Origin: Solirubrobacteraceae bacterium
GTDB taxonomy: Bacteria > Actinomycetota > Thermoleophilia > Solirubrobacterales > Solirubrobacteraceae
NCBI GenBank assembly: GCA_016462625.1
Contig: JAEMSV010000067.1
Coordinates: forward strand, 1 to 21,554
Direction: 5' to 3'
DNA: 21,554 nucleotides
This document shows, in pieces, positions 1 through 7,916 of the stretch. The notes beneath the pieces were generated by a model. The model was given only the letters and a program-made list of their open reading frames with translations. It was not told the origin of the DNA and did no database searches. The position numbers and the translations under genes were made by a program. Within the stretch, counting starts at the first letter, position 1, and every line of letters starts with the position of its first letter.

Positions 1-65
1 CCGAATCGCTCAACGCCGCGATGGCCGCGACCATCGCGCTCTACGAGGTCACCCGTCGTCCATAG
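1..65 (+). CDS. SpoU/TrmH-family RNA 2'-O-methyltransferase, C-terminal end (partial)
   Basis: Only the last 20 codons are in the window, read in the frame beginning at base 3 and ending with TAG at 63-65. The peptide ESLNAAMAATIALYE near the end matches the C-terminal SLN...A.A..LYE motif of SpoU/TrmH methyltransferases, which forms part of the knotted S-adenosylmethionine and dimer interface. Members methylate ribose 2'-OH groups of rRNA or tRNA in the cytoplasm; the target cannot be told from this fragment. Its place just before pheS matches the actinobacterial order, where tsnR lies upstream of pheST. The stop codon overlaps the hexamer proposed as the pheS -10 box. Confidence 0.8.
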   Translation, partial: ESLNAAMAATIALYEVTRRP

Positions 66-68
66 GAT
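63..68 (+). promoter_or_regulatory. Candidate -10 box (TAGGAT) for leaderless pheS transcript
   Basis: TAGGAT fits the actinobacterial leaderless -10 pattern TANNNT and ends 10 bases before the pheS ATG at 79. The bases between, tccgccccgc, hold no Shine-Dalgarno. The box reuses the stop codon of the upstream methyltransferase gene. No good -35 was found. It gains weight from the same arrangement at six other genes here. Confidence 0.4.
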
Positions 69-78
69 TCCGCCCCGC

Positions 79-1134
79 ATGGCTGTCACCGATCGCATCG
101 CCGAGATTCAGACCGAGGCCGAAGAGGCCATCGCCGCGGCCGGCTCCACCGCCGAGCTGGAGGAGCTGCGCGTGCGCTTCCTTGGGCGCAAGGCCGAGCT
201 GCCCAACCTGCTCCGCACCGTGTCGGAGCTCCCGCCCGAGCAGCGCGGCGCGGTCGGCAAGGCGGCGAACATCGCCCGGCAGGCGCTCGAGGGCCAGATC
301 TCCGGCCGTGAACAGGCCCTGGCGGGCGCGGAGCTGGAGGCCCAGCTCGAGCGCGACCGCGTCGACATCACGCTTCCGGGCACACCCGCCCAGCCGGTCG
401 GTTCCCTGCACGTCCTGCACCAGACGTGGCGGGAGATCGAGGACGTGTTCCTCGGGCTCGGCTTCACGGTGCTCGACGGCCCCGAGGTCGAGACGGTCCA
501 CTACAACTTCGACGCACTGAACCACGACCCCGCACATCCCGCGCGGGCGTGGACGGACACCTTCTACGTCGCCGACGACGTCGTCCTGCGCACGCACACC
601 TCGCCGATGCAGGTCCGCGCGATGGAGCAGCACCCGCCGCCGCTGTACGTCGTGATCCCCGGGCGCGTGTACCGGCGCGACCACGACGCCACGCACCTGC
701 CGCAGTTCCATCAGGTCGAGGGGCTCGCCGTCGACGAGGACATCACGCTCGCCGACTTGAAGGGCACGCTGCTGAGCTTCGCCCGGACGATCTTCGGCGA
801 CGAGCGGGAGATCCGGCTGCGGCCGCACTTCTTCCCGTTCACCGAGCCAAGCGTGGAGATCGACGTCTCCTGCTCGAACTGCAAGGGCGGCACCCTGAAG
901 GACGGCTCGCGCTGTCCGGTCTGCAAGGGCACGACATGGCTGGAGATCCTCGGTGCGGGTCTCGTCGACCCCAACGTGCTGCGCGCGGTTGGCAACGACG
1001 CCTATGACCCGGACACGGTCAGCGGGTTCGCGTTCGGCATGGGCATCGAACGGATCGCGATGCTCAAGCACGGGATCCCCGACCTGCGGCTCTACATCGA
1101 AAACGACGTGCGGTTCCTGGAGCAGTTCGGATGA
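79..1134 (+). CDS. pheS: Phenylalanyl-tRNA synthetase alpha subunit
   Basis: Cytoplasmic class II aminoacyl-tRNA synthetase subunit of 351 residues, the usual bacterial length. As an alpha2-beta2 enzyme with PheT it charges tRNA-Phe with phenylalanine. The N-terminal ~90 residues form the tRNA-binding coiled-coil arm. The catalytic core shows THTSPMQ (about 172-178), motif 2 FTEPSVEID (about 254-262) and motif 3 GMGIERIAM (320-328). Cys265, Cys268, Cys279 and Cys282 form a CxxC-x10-CxxC zinc-knuckle-like insert, a known feature of one group of bacterial PheS. ATG at 79 follows the methyltransferase stop by 13 bases. The stop overlaps the pheT start as ATGA, so the two subunits are probably translationally coupled. 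No sign of disruption. Confidence 0.98.
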   Translation: MAVTDRIAEIQTEAEEAIAAAGSTAELEELRVRFLGRKAELPNLLRTVSELPPEQRGAVGKAANIARQALEGQISGREQALAGAELEAQLERDRVDITLPGTPAQPVGSLHVLHQTWREIEDVFLGLGFTVLDGPEVETVHYNFDALNHDPAHPARAWTDTFYVADDVVLRTHTSPMQVRAMEQHPPPLYVVIPGRVYRRDHDATHLPQFHQVEGLAVDEDITLADLKGTLLSFARTIFGDEREIRLRPHFFPFTEPSVEIDVSCSNCKGGTLKDGSRCPVCKGTTWLEILGAGLVDPNVLRAVGNDAYDPDTVSGFAFGMGIERIAMLKHGIPDLRLYIENDVRFLEQFG

Positions 1135-3572
1135 GACTCCCCCTGGCCTGGCTCTCCGAGTACGTGCTCCCCGGGATGGGGACACACGAGCTCGCCGACG
1201 CGCTGAGCGCGACCGGCACCGAGGTCGAGGGCATCGATCGCTTCGGCATCGGCATCGACGGCTTCGAGCACCTCGTCGTCGGCAAGATCCTCACCGCCGA
1301 GCAGCACCCCGACGCCGACCGGCTGAAGGTCACGACCGTCGACGTCGGCGACAGCGAGCCCGCGCAGATCGTCTGCGGCGCGCCGAATGTGGCGGCCGGC
1401 CAGACCGTCGCGGTCGCGCGGCCCGGCACGGTCATGCCCGACGGCACGAAACTGAAGAAGGCCAAGCTCCGCGGGGTCGAGTCGCAGGGCATGATCGTCT
1501 CCGAGAAGGAGCTCGGGCTGGGCGACGACCACAGCGGGATCCTGGTCTTCCCCGATGACGTCGCCGTGGCGGGGACGCTGGTCGCCGAGCTCTTCGAGGT
1601 CAGCACCGACGTGCTGACGCTGGAGCTCACCCCGAACCGGCCTGACTGCCTCGGTGTCTACGGGATGGCGCGCGAGGTCCACGCTGCGACGGGCGCGCCG
1701 ATCAAGCCGGCGCCGTGGCGCGAGATCGAGCTTCCGCCCGTCGGCGAGGTCGACGGCGTGACGATCGACGTCCAGGTCCCCGAGCTCTGCCCGCGGTTCA
1801 CCGCGATCGTCTACGACGACGTCCAGATCGGGCCGTCGCCGCTCTGGCTGAAGGCGCGGCTCGCCGCGGCCGGCCAGCGGTCGATCAACAACGTCGTCGA
1901 CATCACGAACTACGCGATGCTCCTCACCGGGCAGCCGCTGCACGCGTTCGACCTCGACCAGATCGCCGGCGGGACGCTCGTCGTCCGGCGCGCGAAGGAC
2001 GGCGAGAAGATCACGACCCTCGACGACGAGGTCCGCACGCTCGACGCGGAGATGGTTGTCATCGACGACGCCGAGGGGCCGACGTCGATCGCGGGCGTCA
2101 TGGGCGGCTCGCGGTCGGAGGTCAGCGACTCGACGACCCGCGTCCTGATGGAGGTCGCGTCGTGGATCGGCCCGAACATCAACCGCACGACGTGGGAGCT
2201 CGCGCTCCGCACCGAGGCCTCGACGCGCTTCGCCAAGGGCTTGGCGCCCGAGCAGACGCTCGACGCGCAGGCGATCGCGCAGCAGCTGATGATCGAGCTG
2301 GCCGGGGCGAGCCCGCGGCCGGTGCTGATCGACGTCGGCGGCGCGGGCGCGGACCCGCAGGTCATCCGGCTGCGCAGCGCGCGGGTCAGCCAGCTCCTCG
2401 GCACGGACATCCCGATTCAGCGCCAGGAGGCGATCCTTCGCTCGCTGGAGTTCGACGTCGCGCCGGCCGACGACGGGCTCGACGTCACCGTCCCGGCGTT
2501 CCGGCGGCTCGACGTCACGCGCGAGGCCGACCTCGTCGAAGAGGTTGCACGCATCGACGGCATGGACAACCTGCCCGCCACGCTGCCCGCGCGGCGGGGC
2601 GCATCCGGGCGGCTCAGCCCGGCGCAGAAGCTGCGGCGCCGTGCCGAGGACACGCTCGTCGGCCGCGGCCTGCGCGGCGTCATGGGGTGGAGCTTCACGA
2701 ACGCGGGGGTGTTCGATCGGCTGCGGCTGCCCGAGGACGATCCGCGGCGCCGGGCGGTCGCGCTCGCGAACCCGATGAGCGAGGACCACGCGCTGCTGCG
2801 CACGAACCTCGTCGCGTCGCTGCTCGACGTCGCCGCGCACAACACGGCGCGCGGCGTCGCCGACCTGCGGCTGTTCGAGCGCGGCGCCATCTACTACGCC
2901 GACGCGAACGCGGCAAACAAGCTCGCCAACGAGCACGACCACCTCGCGATCGTCCTCACCGGCAAGCTGGCTCCGGCGACGTGGGGCGACAGCGCGCCCG
3001 CGACGGCTGGCGTGTTCGCGGCAAAGGGCATCCTCGAGGCGCTCGCCACGCGGCTGCGCGTCGACCTCGACGTGCGTGCTGCGACCCAGCCGTTCCTGCA
3101 TCCCGGCCGCAGCGGCGAGATCGTCCTCGGCGCGGAGACCGTCGTGGGGTGGATCGGCGAGATCCACCCGCTCGTCGCCCGGGCCTGGGAGATCGACACG
3201 ACGGTCGCGGCGTTCGAACTGGACCTCGGCGTCGTGCTCGACGCTGCCGTCGACACGGCGCTGAACGAGGACTACGTCGATCTCACGAGCTTCCCGGCGC
3301 TGCGCCAGGACCTCGCCGTCGTCGTCGACAGCACGGTGCGCGCGGCGGACCTGGTCGCCACGGCGAAGCAGGCCGGCGGCAAGCTGCTCGCCGACGCGGG
3401 CGTCTTCGACGTCTACGAGGGTGAGCAGGTGGGGGAGGGCAAGCGCTCGCTGGCCATGCACCTCGAGTTCCGCGCGCCGGACCGCACGCTCACCGACGAG
3501 GACGCCGACGGCGCCCGGCAGAAGATCATCGCGGCGCTGACCGAGAAGCTCGGGGCGGTGCCGCGTGGCTGA
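1131..3572 (+). CDS. pheT: Phenylalanyl-tRNA synthetase beta subunit
   Basis: Non-catalytic but essential beta chain of the alpha2-beta2 synthetase, 813 residues, full family length. In order: an EMAP/OB-type tRNA-binding domain at about 45-150 (VVGKILTAEQHPDADRL), the B3/B4 editing region at about 205-375 that hydrolyses mischarged Tyr-tRNA (ALRTEASTRFAKGL), a B5 domain at about 400-470 ending in DLVEEVARIDG, a catalytic-like core, and the C-terminal ferredoxin-fold anticodon-binding domain at about 720-813 (SFPALRQDLAVVVD). The start overlaps the pheS stop by 4 bases. Its own stop lies inside the start of argC (8-base overlap), which ties tRNA charging to the arginine genes in one transcript. 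Confidence 0.98.
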   Translation: MRLPLAWLSEYVLPGMGTHELADALSATGTEVEGIDRFGIGIDGFEHLVVGKILTAEQHPDADRLKVTTVDVGDSEPAQIVCGAPNVAAGQTVAVARPGTVMPDGTKLKKAKLRGVESQGMIVSEKELGLGDDHSGILVFPDDVAVAGTLVAELFEVSTDVLTLELTPNRPDCLGVYGMAREVHAATGAPIKPAPWREIELPPVGEVDGVTIDVQVPELCPRFTAIVYDDVQIGPSPLWLKARLAAAGQRSINNVVDITNYAMLLTGQPLHAFDLDQIAGGTLVVRRAKDGEKITTLDDEVRTLDAEMVVIDDAEGPTSIAGVMGGSRSEVSDSTTRVLMEVASWIGPNINRTTWELALRTEASTRFAKGLAPEQTLDAQAIAQQLMIELAGASPRPVLIDVGGAGADPQVIRLRSARVSQLLGTDIPIQRQEAILRSLEFDVAPADDGLDVTVPAFRRLDVTREADLVEEVARIDGMDNLPATLPARRGASGRLSPAQKLRRRAEDTLVGRGLRGVMGWSFTNAGVFDRLRLPEDDPRRRAVALANPMSEDHALLRTNLVASLLDVAAHNTARGVADLRLFERGAIYYADANAANKLANEHDHLAIVLTGKLAPATWGDSAPATAGVFAAKGILEALATRLRVDLDVRAATQPFLHPGRSGEIVLGAETVVGWIGEIHPLVARAWEIDTTVAAFELDLGVVLDAAVDTALNEDYVDLTSFPALRQDLAVVVDSTVRAADLVATAKQAGGKLLADAGVFDVYEGEQVGEGKRSLAMHLEFRAPDRTLTDEDADGARQKIIAALTEKLGAVPRG

Positions 3573-4566
3573 CTCCGTCCTGGTCGCCGGCGCCTCGGGG
3601 TACGCGGGCGCGCTTGCCGCGCGCCTCATTCAGCGGCACCCGCACTTCACCCTGTCGGCCGTCACGTCGCGCAGTGACGTCGGCACGCCGCTCGATCAGC
3701 TCTATCCGCACCACCGGGTCACCAAGACCCTGGACGAGCTCGACCTCGACCGCCACGGCGACGTCGACGCCGCCATCGTCGCGTACCCGCACGGCGCCGC
3801 CGCGCCTCTGGTGGCCGCGCTGCGCGAACGGGGCGTGAAGGTCGTCGACCTGTCGGCGGACTTCCGCCTGCACGACGTCGCGGTCTACGAGGAGTGGTAC
3901 GTCCCGCACGCGCACCCCGAGCTGATCGAGACCGCGCGCTACGGGCTGCCCGAGCTGCACCGGGAATCGCTGCACGGCGCCGACCTCGTCGCCGGTCCCG
4001 GCTGCTTTCCGACCGCCGTGCTGCTCGCGCTCGCACCGCTCGCACGGTCGGGCGTGATCGCGGACGCGGTCATCGACGCGAAGACGGGTGTGTCCGGGGC
4101 AGGGCGCGCCGCGACGGCGAAGACGCACTTCGTGGCCGTCGACGAGAACGTCGTCGCCTACGGGGTCGGCCATCACCGGCACATGCCCGAGATCGATCAG
4201 GAGCTCGCGCGGATGGGCGCGGAGATCAAGCCGGTCTTCACCCCGCACCTGCTCCCGCTCGACCAGGGTGAGCTGGTGTCCTGCTACGTCACGACCGACC
4301 AGCGCATCGACCAGGACGCGCTCGTGGAGCTGTACGTCGACGCGTACGACGACGAGCCGTTCGTGGAGATCGTCGACCGGCCGCCGGGCGTCCGCGACGT
4401 GCGCGAGACGAACCTCTGCCGGATCCAGGTCCACGCCGATCAGCGGACCGGCAAGGCGATGGTGTTCGCGGCGATCGACAACCTCTGGAAGGGCACGGCG
4501 TCCCAGGCCGTGCAGAGCCTGAACCTGATGTTCGGACGTCCGGAAGCGGAGGGCATCGCCGTATGA
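3565..4566 (+). CDS. argC: N-acetyl-gamma-glutamyl-phosphate reductase
   Basis: Third step of arginine synthesis: NADPH-dependent reduction of N-acetylglutamyl-5-phosphate to the semialdehyde in the cytoplasm. 333 residues, within the family range. The N-terminal Rossmann motif GASGYAGA is at about residues 8-15, and the catalytic cysteine is Cys147 in GPGCFPTA. KTGVSGAGR and HHRHMPEI follow as expected. The start is GTG at 3565, 8 bases inside pheT; translation probably depends on ribosomes finishing pheT. The stop codon at 4564-4566 falls partly in the left arm of an unusual hairpin pair that separates this gene from argJ. Confidence 0.97.
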   Translation: MADSVLVAGASGYAGALAARLIQRHPHFTLSAVTSRSDVGTPLDQLYPHHRVTKTLDELDLDRHGDVDAAIVAYPHGAAAPLVAALRERGVKVVDLSADFRLHDVAVYEEWYVPHAHPELIETARYGLPELHRESLHGADLVAGPGCFPTAVLLALAPLARSGVIADAVIDAKTGVSGAGRAATAKTHFVAVDENVVAYGVGHHRHMPEIDQELARMGAEIKPVFTPHLLPLDQGELVSCYVTTDQRIDQDALVELYVDAYDDEPFVEIVDRPPGVRDVRETNLCRIQVHADQRTGKAMVFAAIDNLWKGTASQAVQSLNLMFGRPEAEGIAV

Positions 4567-4591
4567 CTCGCGCTGCGCGCTCGCATACGGC
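4558..4591. repeat. Stop-codon hairpin 1: 8-bp inverted repeat with TGC-tipped inner stem
   Basis: GCCGTATG (4558-4565) is perfectly complementary to CATACGGC (4584-4591). Inside the 18-base interior a second small palindrome, GCGC-TGC-GCGC (4570-4580), forms the tip. The left arm is the end of argC and includes two bases of its TGA. There is no T-run, so it is not a classical intrinsic terminator. It is directly followed by a second hairpin and resembles the pair at 14885-14949. Confidence 0.75.
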
Positions 4592-4592
4592 C

Positions 4593-4620
4593 GGGAGTGT
4601 TCGCTGCGCTCACACGTCCC
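4593..4620. repeat. Stop-codon hairpin 2: GGGAGTGT / ACAC(G)TCCC
   Basis: GGGAGTGT (4593-4600) pairs with ACACGTCCC (4612-4620), with one bulged G at 4616. The 11-base loop tcgctgcgctc has the C-TGC-G centre seen in the neighbouring hairpin. It starts one base after hairpin 1 ends. The right arm ends four bases before the argJ Shine-Dalgarno, so the pair could affect argJ expression within the operon. Confidence 0.65.
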
Positions 4621-4623
4621 ACT

Positions 4624-4629
4624 GGGAGG
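4624..4629 (+). promoter_or_regulatory. Shine-Dalgarno of argJ (GGGAGG)
   Basis: GGGAGG ends 4 bases before the ATG at 4634 and fixes the argJ start. It is one of only two strong Shine-Dalgarno sequences in the window. It marks the one junction of the pheS-argD operon where genes do not overlap. Confidence 0.75.
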
Positions 4630-4633
4630 CGAC

Positions 4634-5878
4634 ATGAACCAACGTCCCGATTCGTACCGGTGGGTGCCGTCGTTCGACCACGTGAGCGTCGCCGAGGACG
4701 GCGCGCTCCCGCAGGGCTTCCGCGCAGCCGGTGTCGCTGGGGGCATCAAGCCGACCGGGGACAAGGACGTCGCGATCATCGTCTCCGACGCGCCCGAGAC
4801 CGTCAGCGCCGCGCGCTTCACCGCGTCGTCGGTGATCGCCGCGCCGGTGCAGGTCACGCAGGAGCGCACGCGCCTGGACGGTCTGCGCGCGGTCGTCGCG
4901 AACTCCGGCAACGCGAACGCCGCGACCGGCGGGCGCGGCCTCGACGAGGCCGCCCGGATGCAGGGCGCCGCGTCGATGGTCGCCGGCGTCCCCACCGACG
5001 CGGTGGCGGTCGCGTCGACCGGCGTCATCGGTGTGCAGCTCGACGGCAACAAGGTCGTCCAGGCGCTCGTCGGCGCCCGCGAGGAGCTGCGCACCGACGG
5101 CGCGGGCGACTTCACCGCAGCGATCAGCACGACCGACGCGTTTCCCAAGACGATCTGCTGGGACGTCCAGCTCTCCGGTGGCACCGTGCGTCTCACGGGG
5201 CAGGCCAAGGGCGCGGGCATGATCCAGCCGGGCTTCGCGACGATGCTCTGCTTCGTCCAGACCGACGCCGCGCTGTCACCCGAGACCGCCGACCTGCTCT
5301 TCGGCGTGTGCGTGAAGCGGTCGTTCGAGCGCATCAGCGTCGACGGCCAGCTGTCGACGAACGACACGGCGATCCTCATGGCCTCGGGGTCGTCCGGCGT
5401 CACGGTCGAGCCGCAGAGCGAGGACGAGGTCCGCTTCGGCGAGGCGCTCGACGCCGCCCTGCGCACGCTCGCGCTCGACATGGTCGCCGACGGCGAAGGC
5501 GCCAAGCGGATCGGCCGCGTGGTCGTCCGGGGCGATGACCACGACGACGTCGAGACCGTCGCGCGCGCCGTGGCGAACTCGCCGCTCGTCAAGACCGCCC
5601 TCTTCGGTCAGGACCCGAACTGGGGCCGGATCGCGCAGACCGTCGGCGGGGCATTGCCCGGCCGCGCGCCGCTCGCGCTGTCCATCGCGATCGAGGGCGT
5701 CACCGTCTGCAAGAAGGGCAACGCGATCCCGTTCGACCTCGACGCGCTGACCGAGGCGGTCGGCGGCGACCAGGTCGAGTACGTAGTCGAGCTGCCTGGC
5801 GAAGGTACTGAGACGGAAGTCTTCTTCAGCGACTTCGGCTACGAGTACGTCCGGATCAATGCGGAGTACACGACATGA
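4634..5878 (+). CDS. argJ: Bifunctional ornithine acetyltransferase / N-acetylglutamate synthase
   Basis: Transfers the acetyl group from N-acetylornithine to glutamate, recycling it between the fifth and first steps of arginine synthesis. Some members can also use acetyl-CoA; the sequence alone does not settle which type this is. 414 residues, normal length. The self-cleavage site is KGAGMIQPGFATML, in which Thr203 is the predicted N-terminal nucleophile of the beta chain after autoproteolysis. Other family blocks are ANSGNANA and GQDPNWGRIAQTVGG. The start has a strong GGGAGG. The stop overlaps the argB start (ATGA). With argJ present, a separate argE deacetylase is not needed for the cyclic pathway. 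Confidence 0.97.
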   Translation: MNQRPDSYRWVPSFDHVSVAEDGALPQGFRAAGVAGGIKPTGDKDVAIIVSDAPETVSAARFTASSVIAAPVQVTQERTRLDGLRAVVANSGNANAATGGRGLDEAARMQGAASMVAGVPTDAVAVASTGVIGVQLDGNKVVQALVGAREELRTDGAGDFTAAISTTDAFPKTICWDVQLSGGTVRLTGQAKGAGMIQPGFATMLCFVQTDAALSPETADLLFGVCVKRSFERISVDGQLSTNDTAILMASGSSGVTVEPQSEDEVRFGEALDAALRTLALDMVADGEGAKRIGRVVVRGDDHDDVETVARAVANSPLVKTALFGQDPNWGRIAQTVGGALPGRAPLALSIAIEGVTVCKKGNAIPFDLDALTEAVGGDQVEYVVELPGEGTETEVFFSDFGYEYVRINAEYTT

Positions 5879-6726
5879 AGCATGACGTCGCCACACTCCT
5901 CGAAGCACTTCCGTACATCCGCGAGTTCCACGGGCAGACCGTCGTCATCAAGTACGGCGGCGCGGCGATGGAGGACCCGGCGCTGCGCGAGGACTTCGCG
6001 CGCGACGTCGTGCTCCTGAAGTACGTCGGGATGAACCCGATCGTCGTGCACGGCGGCGGGCCGGACATCACGCGCTACATGGAGAAGCTCAGTCTGCCGG
6101 TCGAGTTCGTCAGCGGCCTGCGCGTGTCCGACAAGGACACCGTCGAGATTGCGAAGATGGTCCTCGTCGGCAAGGTCAACAAGGACATCGTCCTGCGGCT
6201 TAACCGCCACGGGCAGGCGGCAGTCGGCCTCTCCGGGGACGACGGGCGGCTGTTCCGCGCTGCGCGCCAGGCGGCGCCCGATGGGCAGGACATCGGCTTC
6301 GTCGGCCGCATCGAGCGGGTGGACGTCGACGTCCTCGAGCACATCGCCCAGGACTACATCCCGGTGATCGCGAGCGTCGGCGCGGACCGCGAGGGCAACT
6401 CGTACAACATCAACGCCGACGACGCCGCGGCCGCGGTGGCCCGCGCGATGGGCGCGTACAAGGTCGTGTTCCTCACCGATGTCGCCGGCTGGCTCCGCGA
6501 CAAGGACGACCCGACGTCGCTCATCAGCGAGGCCGGTGCGGACGAGGTCGAGGAAGCCATGACGACCATGGAGGGCGGCATGCGTCCCAAGCTGCAGGCG
6601 TGTCTCGATGCGATCTACGGCGGCGTCAGTGCCGCCTACATCCTGGACGGCCGCGTGCCGCACTCGCTGCTCCTCGAGCTGTTCACGCACGAGGGCATCG
6701 GCACGAAGATCACCCCGGCCGCATGA
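5875..6726 (+). CDS. argB: Acetylglutamate kinase
   Basis: Phosphorylates N-acetylglutamate with ATP, usually the controlled step of the cyclic arginine pathway. 283 residues. KYGGAAM (Lys26 onward) is the phosphate-binding glycine loop; VHGGGPDI, SGLRVSD (Arg83, substrate carboxylate) and INADDAAAAVA follow. The first ~20 residues (VATLLEALPYIREFHG) match the extra N-terminal helix that distinguishes arginine-inhibited hexameric kinases from the insensitive E. coli type, so feedback inhibition by arginine is expected; this is inferred from the family. The start overlaps the argJ stop and the stop overlaps the argD start, both as ATGA. Confidence 0.97.
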   Translation: MKHDVATLLEALPYIREFHGQTVVIKYGGAAMEDPALREDFARDVVLLKYVGMNPIVVHGGGPDITRYMEKLSLPVEFVSGLRVSDKDTVEIAKMVLVGKVNKDIVLRLNRHGQAAVGLSGDDGRLFRAARQAAPDGQDIGFVGRIERVDVDVLEHIAQDYIPVIASVGADREGNSYNINADDAAAAVARAMGAYKVVFLTDVAGWLRDKDDPTSLISEAGADEVEEAMTTMEGGMRPKLQACLDAIYGGVSAAYILDGRVPHSLLLELFTHEGIGTKITPAA

Positions 6727-7886
6727 GCGCCGCCTTCGACGAGCTCCAGGCGCTCGAGCGCGAGTCGGTCATCGGCACCTACGCGCGGATGCCCGCGGCG
6801 TTCGTGCGCGGCGAGGGGGCGAAGCTGTGGGACGTCGACGGCGTCGAGCACCTCGACTTCCTCACCGGCATCTCCGTATCGAGCGTCGGCCACTGTCATC
6901 CGAAGGTCGTCGAGGCGATCCGCGAGCAGGCCGGACAGCTCATCCACACGAGCAACCTCTTCTACACCGAGCCGATGATCCGCCTGGCCGATCGGCTGCG
7001 TCGGAACAGCCTCGGGGGCCGCGTGTTCTTCACGAACTCCGGCGCCGAGGCGGTCGAGGCGGCGCTGAAGCTCGCGCGGCGGGCCAAGGAGGGCGGCGAC
7101 ATCGTCGTCGTCCACGGCGGTTTCCACGGCCGGACGTACGGGGCGCTCAGCGCGACCCCGCAGGAGAGCAAGCAGGCGCCGTTCGCGCCGCTGGTCCCCG
7201 GGTTCATCGCGATCCCGCCGACGATCGAGGCGCTGAACGACGCCGTCACCGAGCGGACGGCGGCCGTGCTGCTCGAGCCGGTGCAGGGTGAGTCCGGCGT
7301 CCATCCGATCCCGGTCGAGGTGCTGCGCGCCGCGCGCGAGGCGTGCGACGTCCACGGCGCCGCGCTGATCTTCGACGAGATCCAGACCGGCCTGGGCCGC
7401 ACCGGCCACCTGTGGGCCTGGCACGAGTCGGGCATCGAGCCCGACGCGCTGACGACCGCGAAGGCGCTCGGTGGCGGTCTCCCGATCGGCGCGCTGATCA
7501 CCGGGCCCGGTCTGTCCGAGGTCTTCCAGCCCGGCGACCACGGCTCGACCTTCGCGGGCGGCCCGGTGCCGTGCGCTGCGGCGCACGCCGTGCTCGACGT
7601 CGTTGAGGACGAGGCGCTCCACGCGCGCGTCCGCGAGCTCGGTGAGCGGCTACGTGAGGGGCTGAAGGAGCTGCCGAACGTGACGACCGTGCGTCAGCGG
7701 GGGCTCATGGTCGGCTTCGATCTCGAAGGCCTCCAGGCGCCGGACGTCGTCCGCCGCGCGCTGGTCGAGCAGCGGCTGGTCGCCAACGCGACCGGTCCCG
7801 CGACCGTCCGTCTCCTCCCGCCCCTGATCGTGGGTGAGGCCGAGATCGACAGCGCGGTCGAGCGGCTGGCAGCAGTGCTCGCGTAA
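6723..7886 (+). CDS. argD: Acetylornithine aminotransferase
   Basis: PLP-dependent class III aminotransferase converting N-acetylglutamate semialdehyde to N-acetylornithine with glutamate as amino donor. 387 residues from the ATG at 6723, which overlaps the argB stop; the open frame runs further upstream but that part lies inside argB. NSGAEAVEAALKLAR is the PLP phosphate region, FDEIQTGLGRTG the cofactor-binding Asp region, and Lys247 in TTAKALGGGLPIGA the Schiff-base lysine. The family often also serves lysine synthesis (succinyl-diaminopimelate). It is the last arginine gene of the first block; argF and argR, which follow it in M. tuberculosis, are absent here. Confidence 0.96.
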   Translation: MSAAFDELQALERESVIGTYARMPAAFVRGEGAKLWDVDGVEHLDFLTGISVSSVGHCHPKVVEAIREQAGQLIHTSNLFYTEPMIRLADRLRRNSLGGRVFFTNSGAEAVEAALKLARRAKEGGDIVVVHGGFHGRTYGALSATPQESKQAPFAPLVPGFIAIPPTIEALNDAVTERTAAVLLEPVQGESGVHPIPVEVLRAAREACDVHGAALIFDEIQTGLGRTGHLWAWHESGIEPDALTTAKALGGGLPIGALITGPGLSEVFQPGDHGSTFAGGPVPCAAAHAVLDVVEDEALHARVRELGERLREGLKELPNVTTVRQRGLMVGFDLEGLQAPDVVRRALVEQRLVANATGPATVRLLPPLIVGEAEIDSAVERLAAVLA

Positions 7887-7898
7887 GTCTCCGGGTTC

Positions 7899-7916
7899 TG
7901 GGAGGTTGATCTCCCA
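7899..7916 (+). promoter_or_regulatory. Shine-Dalgarno held in a 6-bp hairpin before the propeller gene
   Basis: GGGAGG (7900-7905) is the ribosome-binding site for the gene starting at 7916. TGGGAG (7899-7904) is exactly complementary to CTCCCA (7911-7916) across the loop GTTGAT, so the ribosome site and the A of the start codon can be paired. The argD stop lies 12 bases upstream, so a terminating ribosome might help open it. Function is inferred; the complementarity is visible. Confidence 0.6.

Noticed and set aside
49..1185. Minus-strand frame over pheS
   Set aside because: Shadow of pheS; the plus-strand product has all class II synthetase motifs.
1092..3629. Very long open frame on the minus strand over pheT (about 845 codons)
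   Set aside because: It mirrors pheT codon positions in GC-rich DNA, has Arg/Asp/Val-rich low-information protein and no family motif. pheT is unambiguous.
4558..4620. Rho-independent terminator between argC and argJ
   Set aside because: Stems are present but there is no T-run, and termination here would cut the arg operon. Reported as a repeat element instead.
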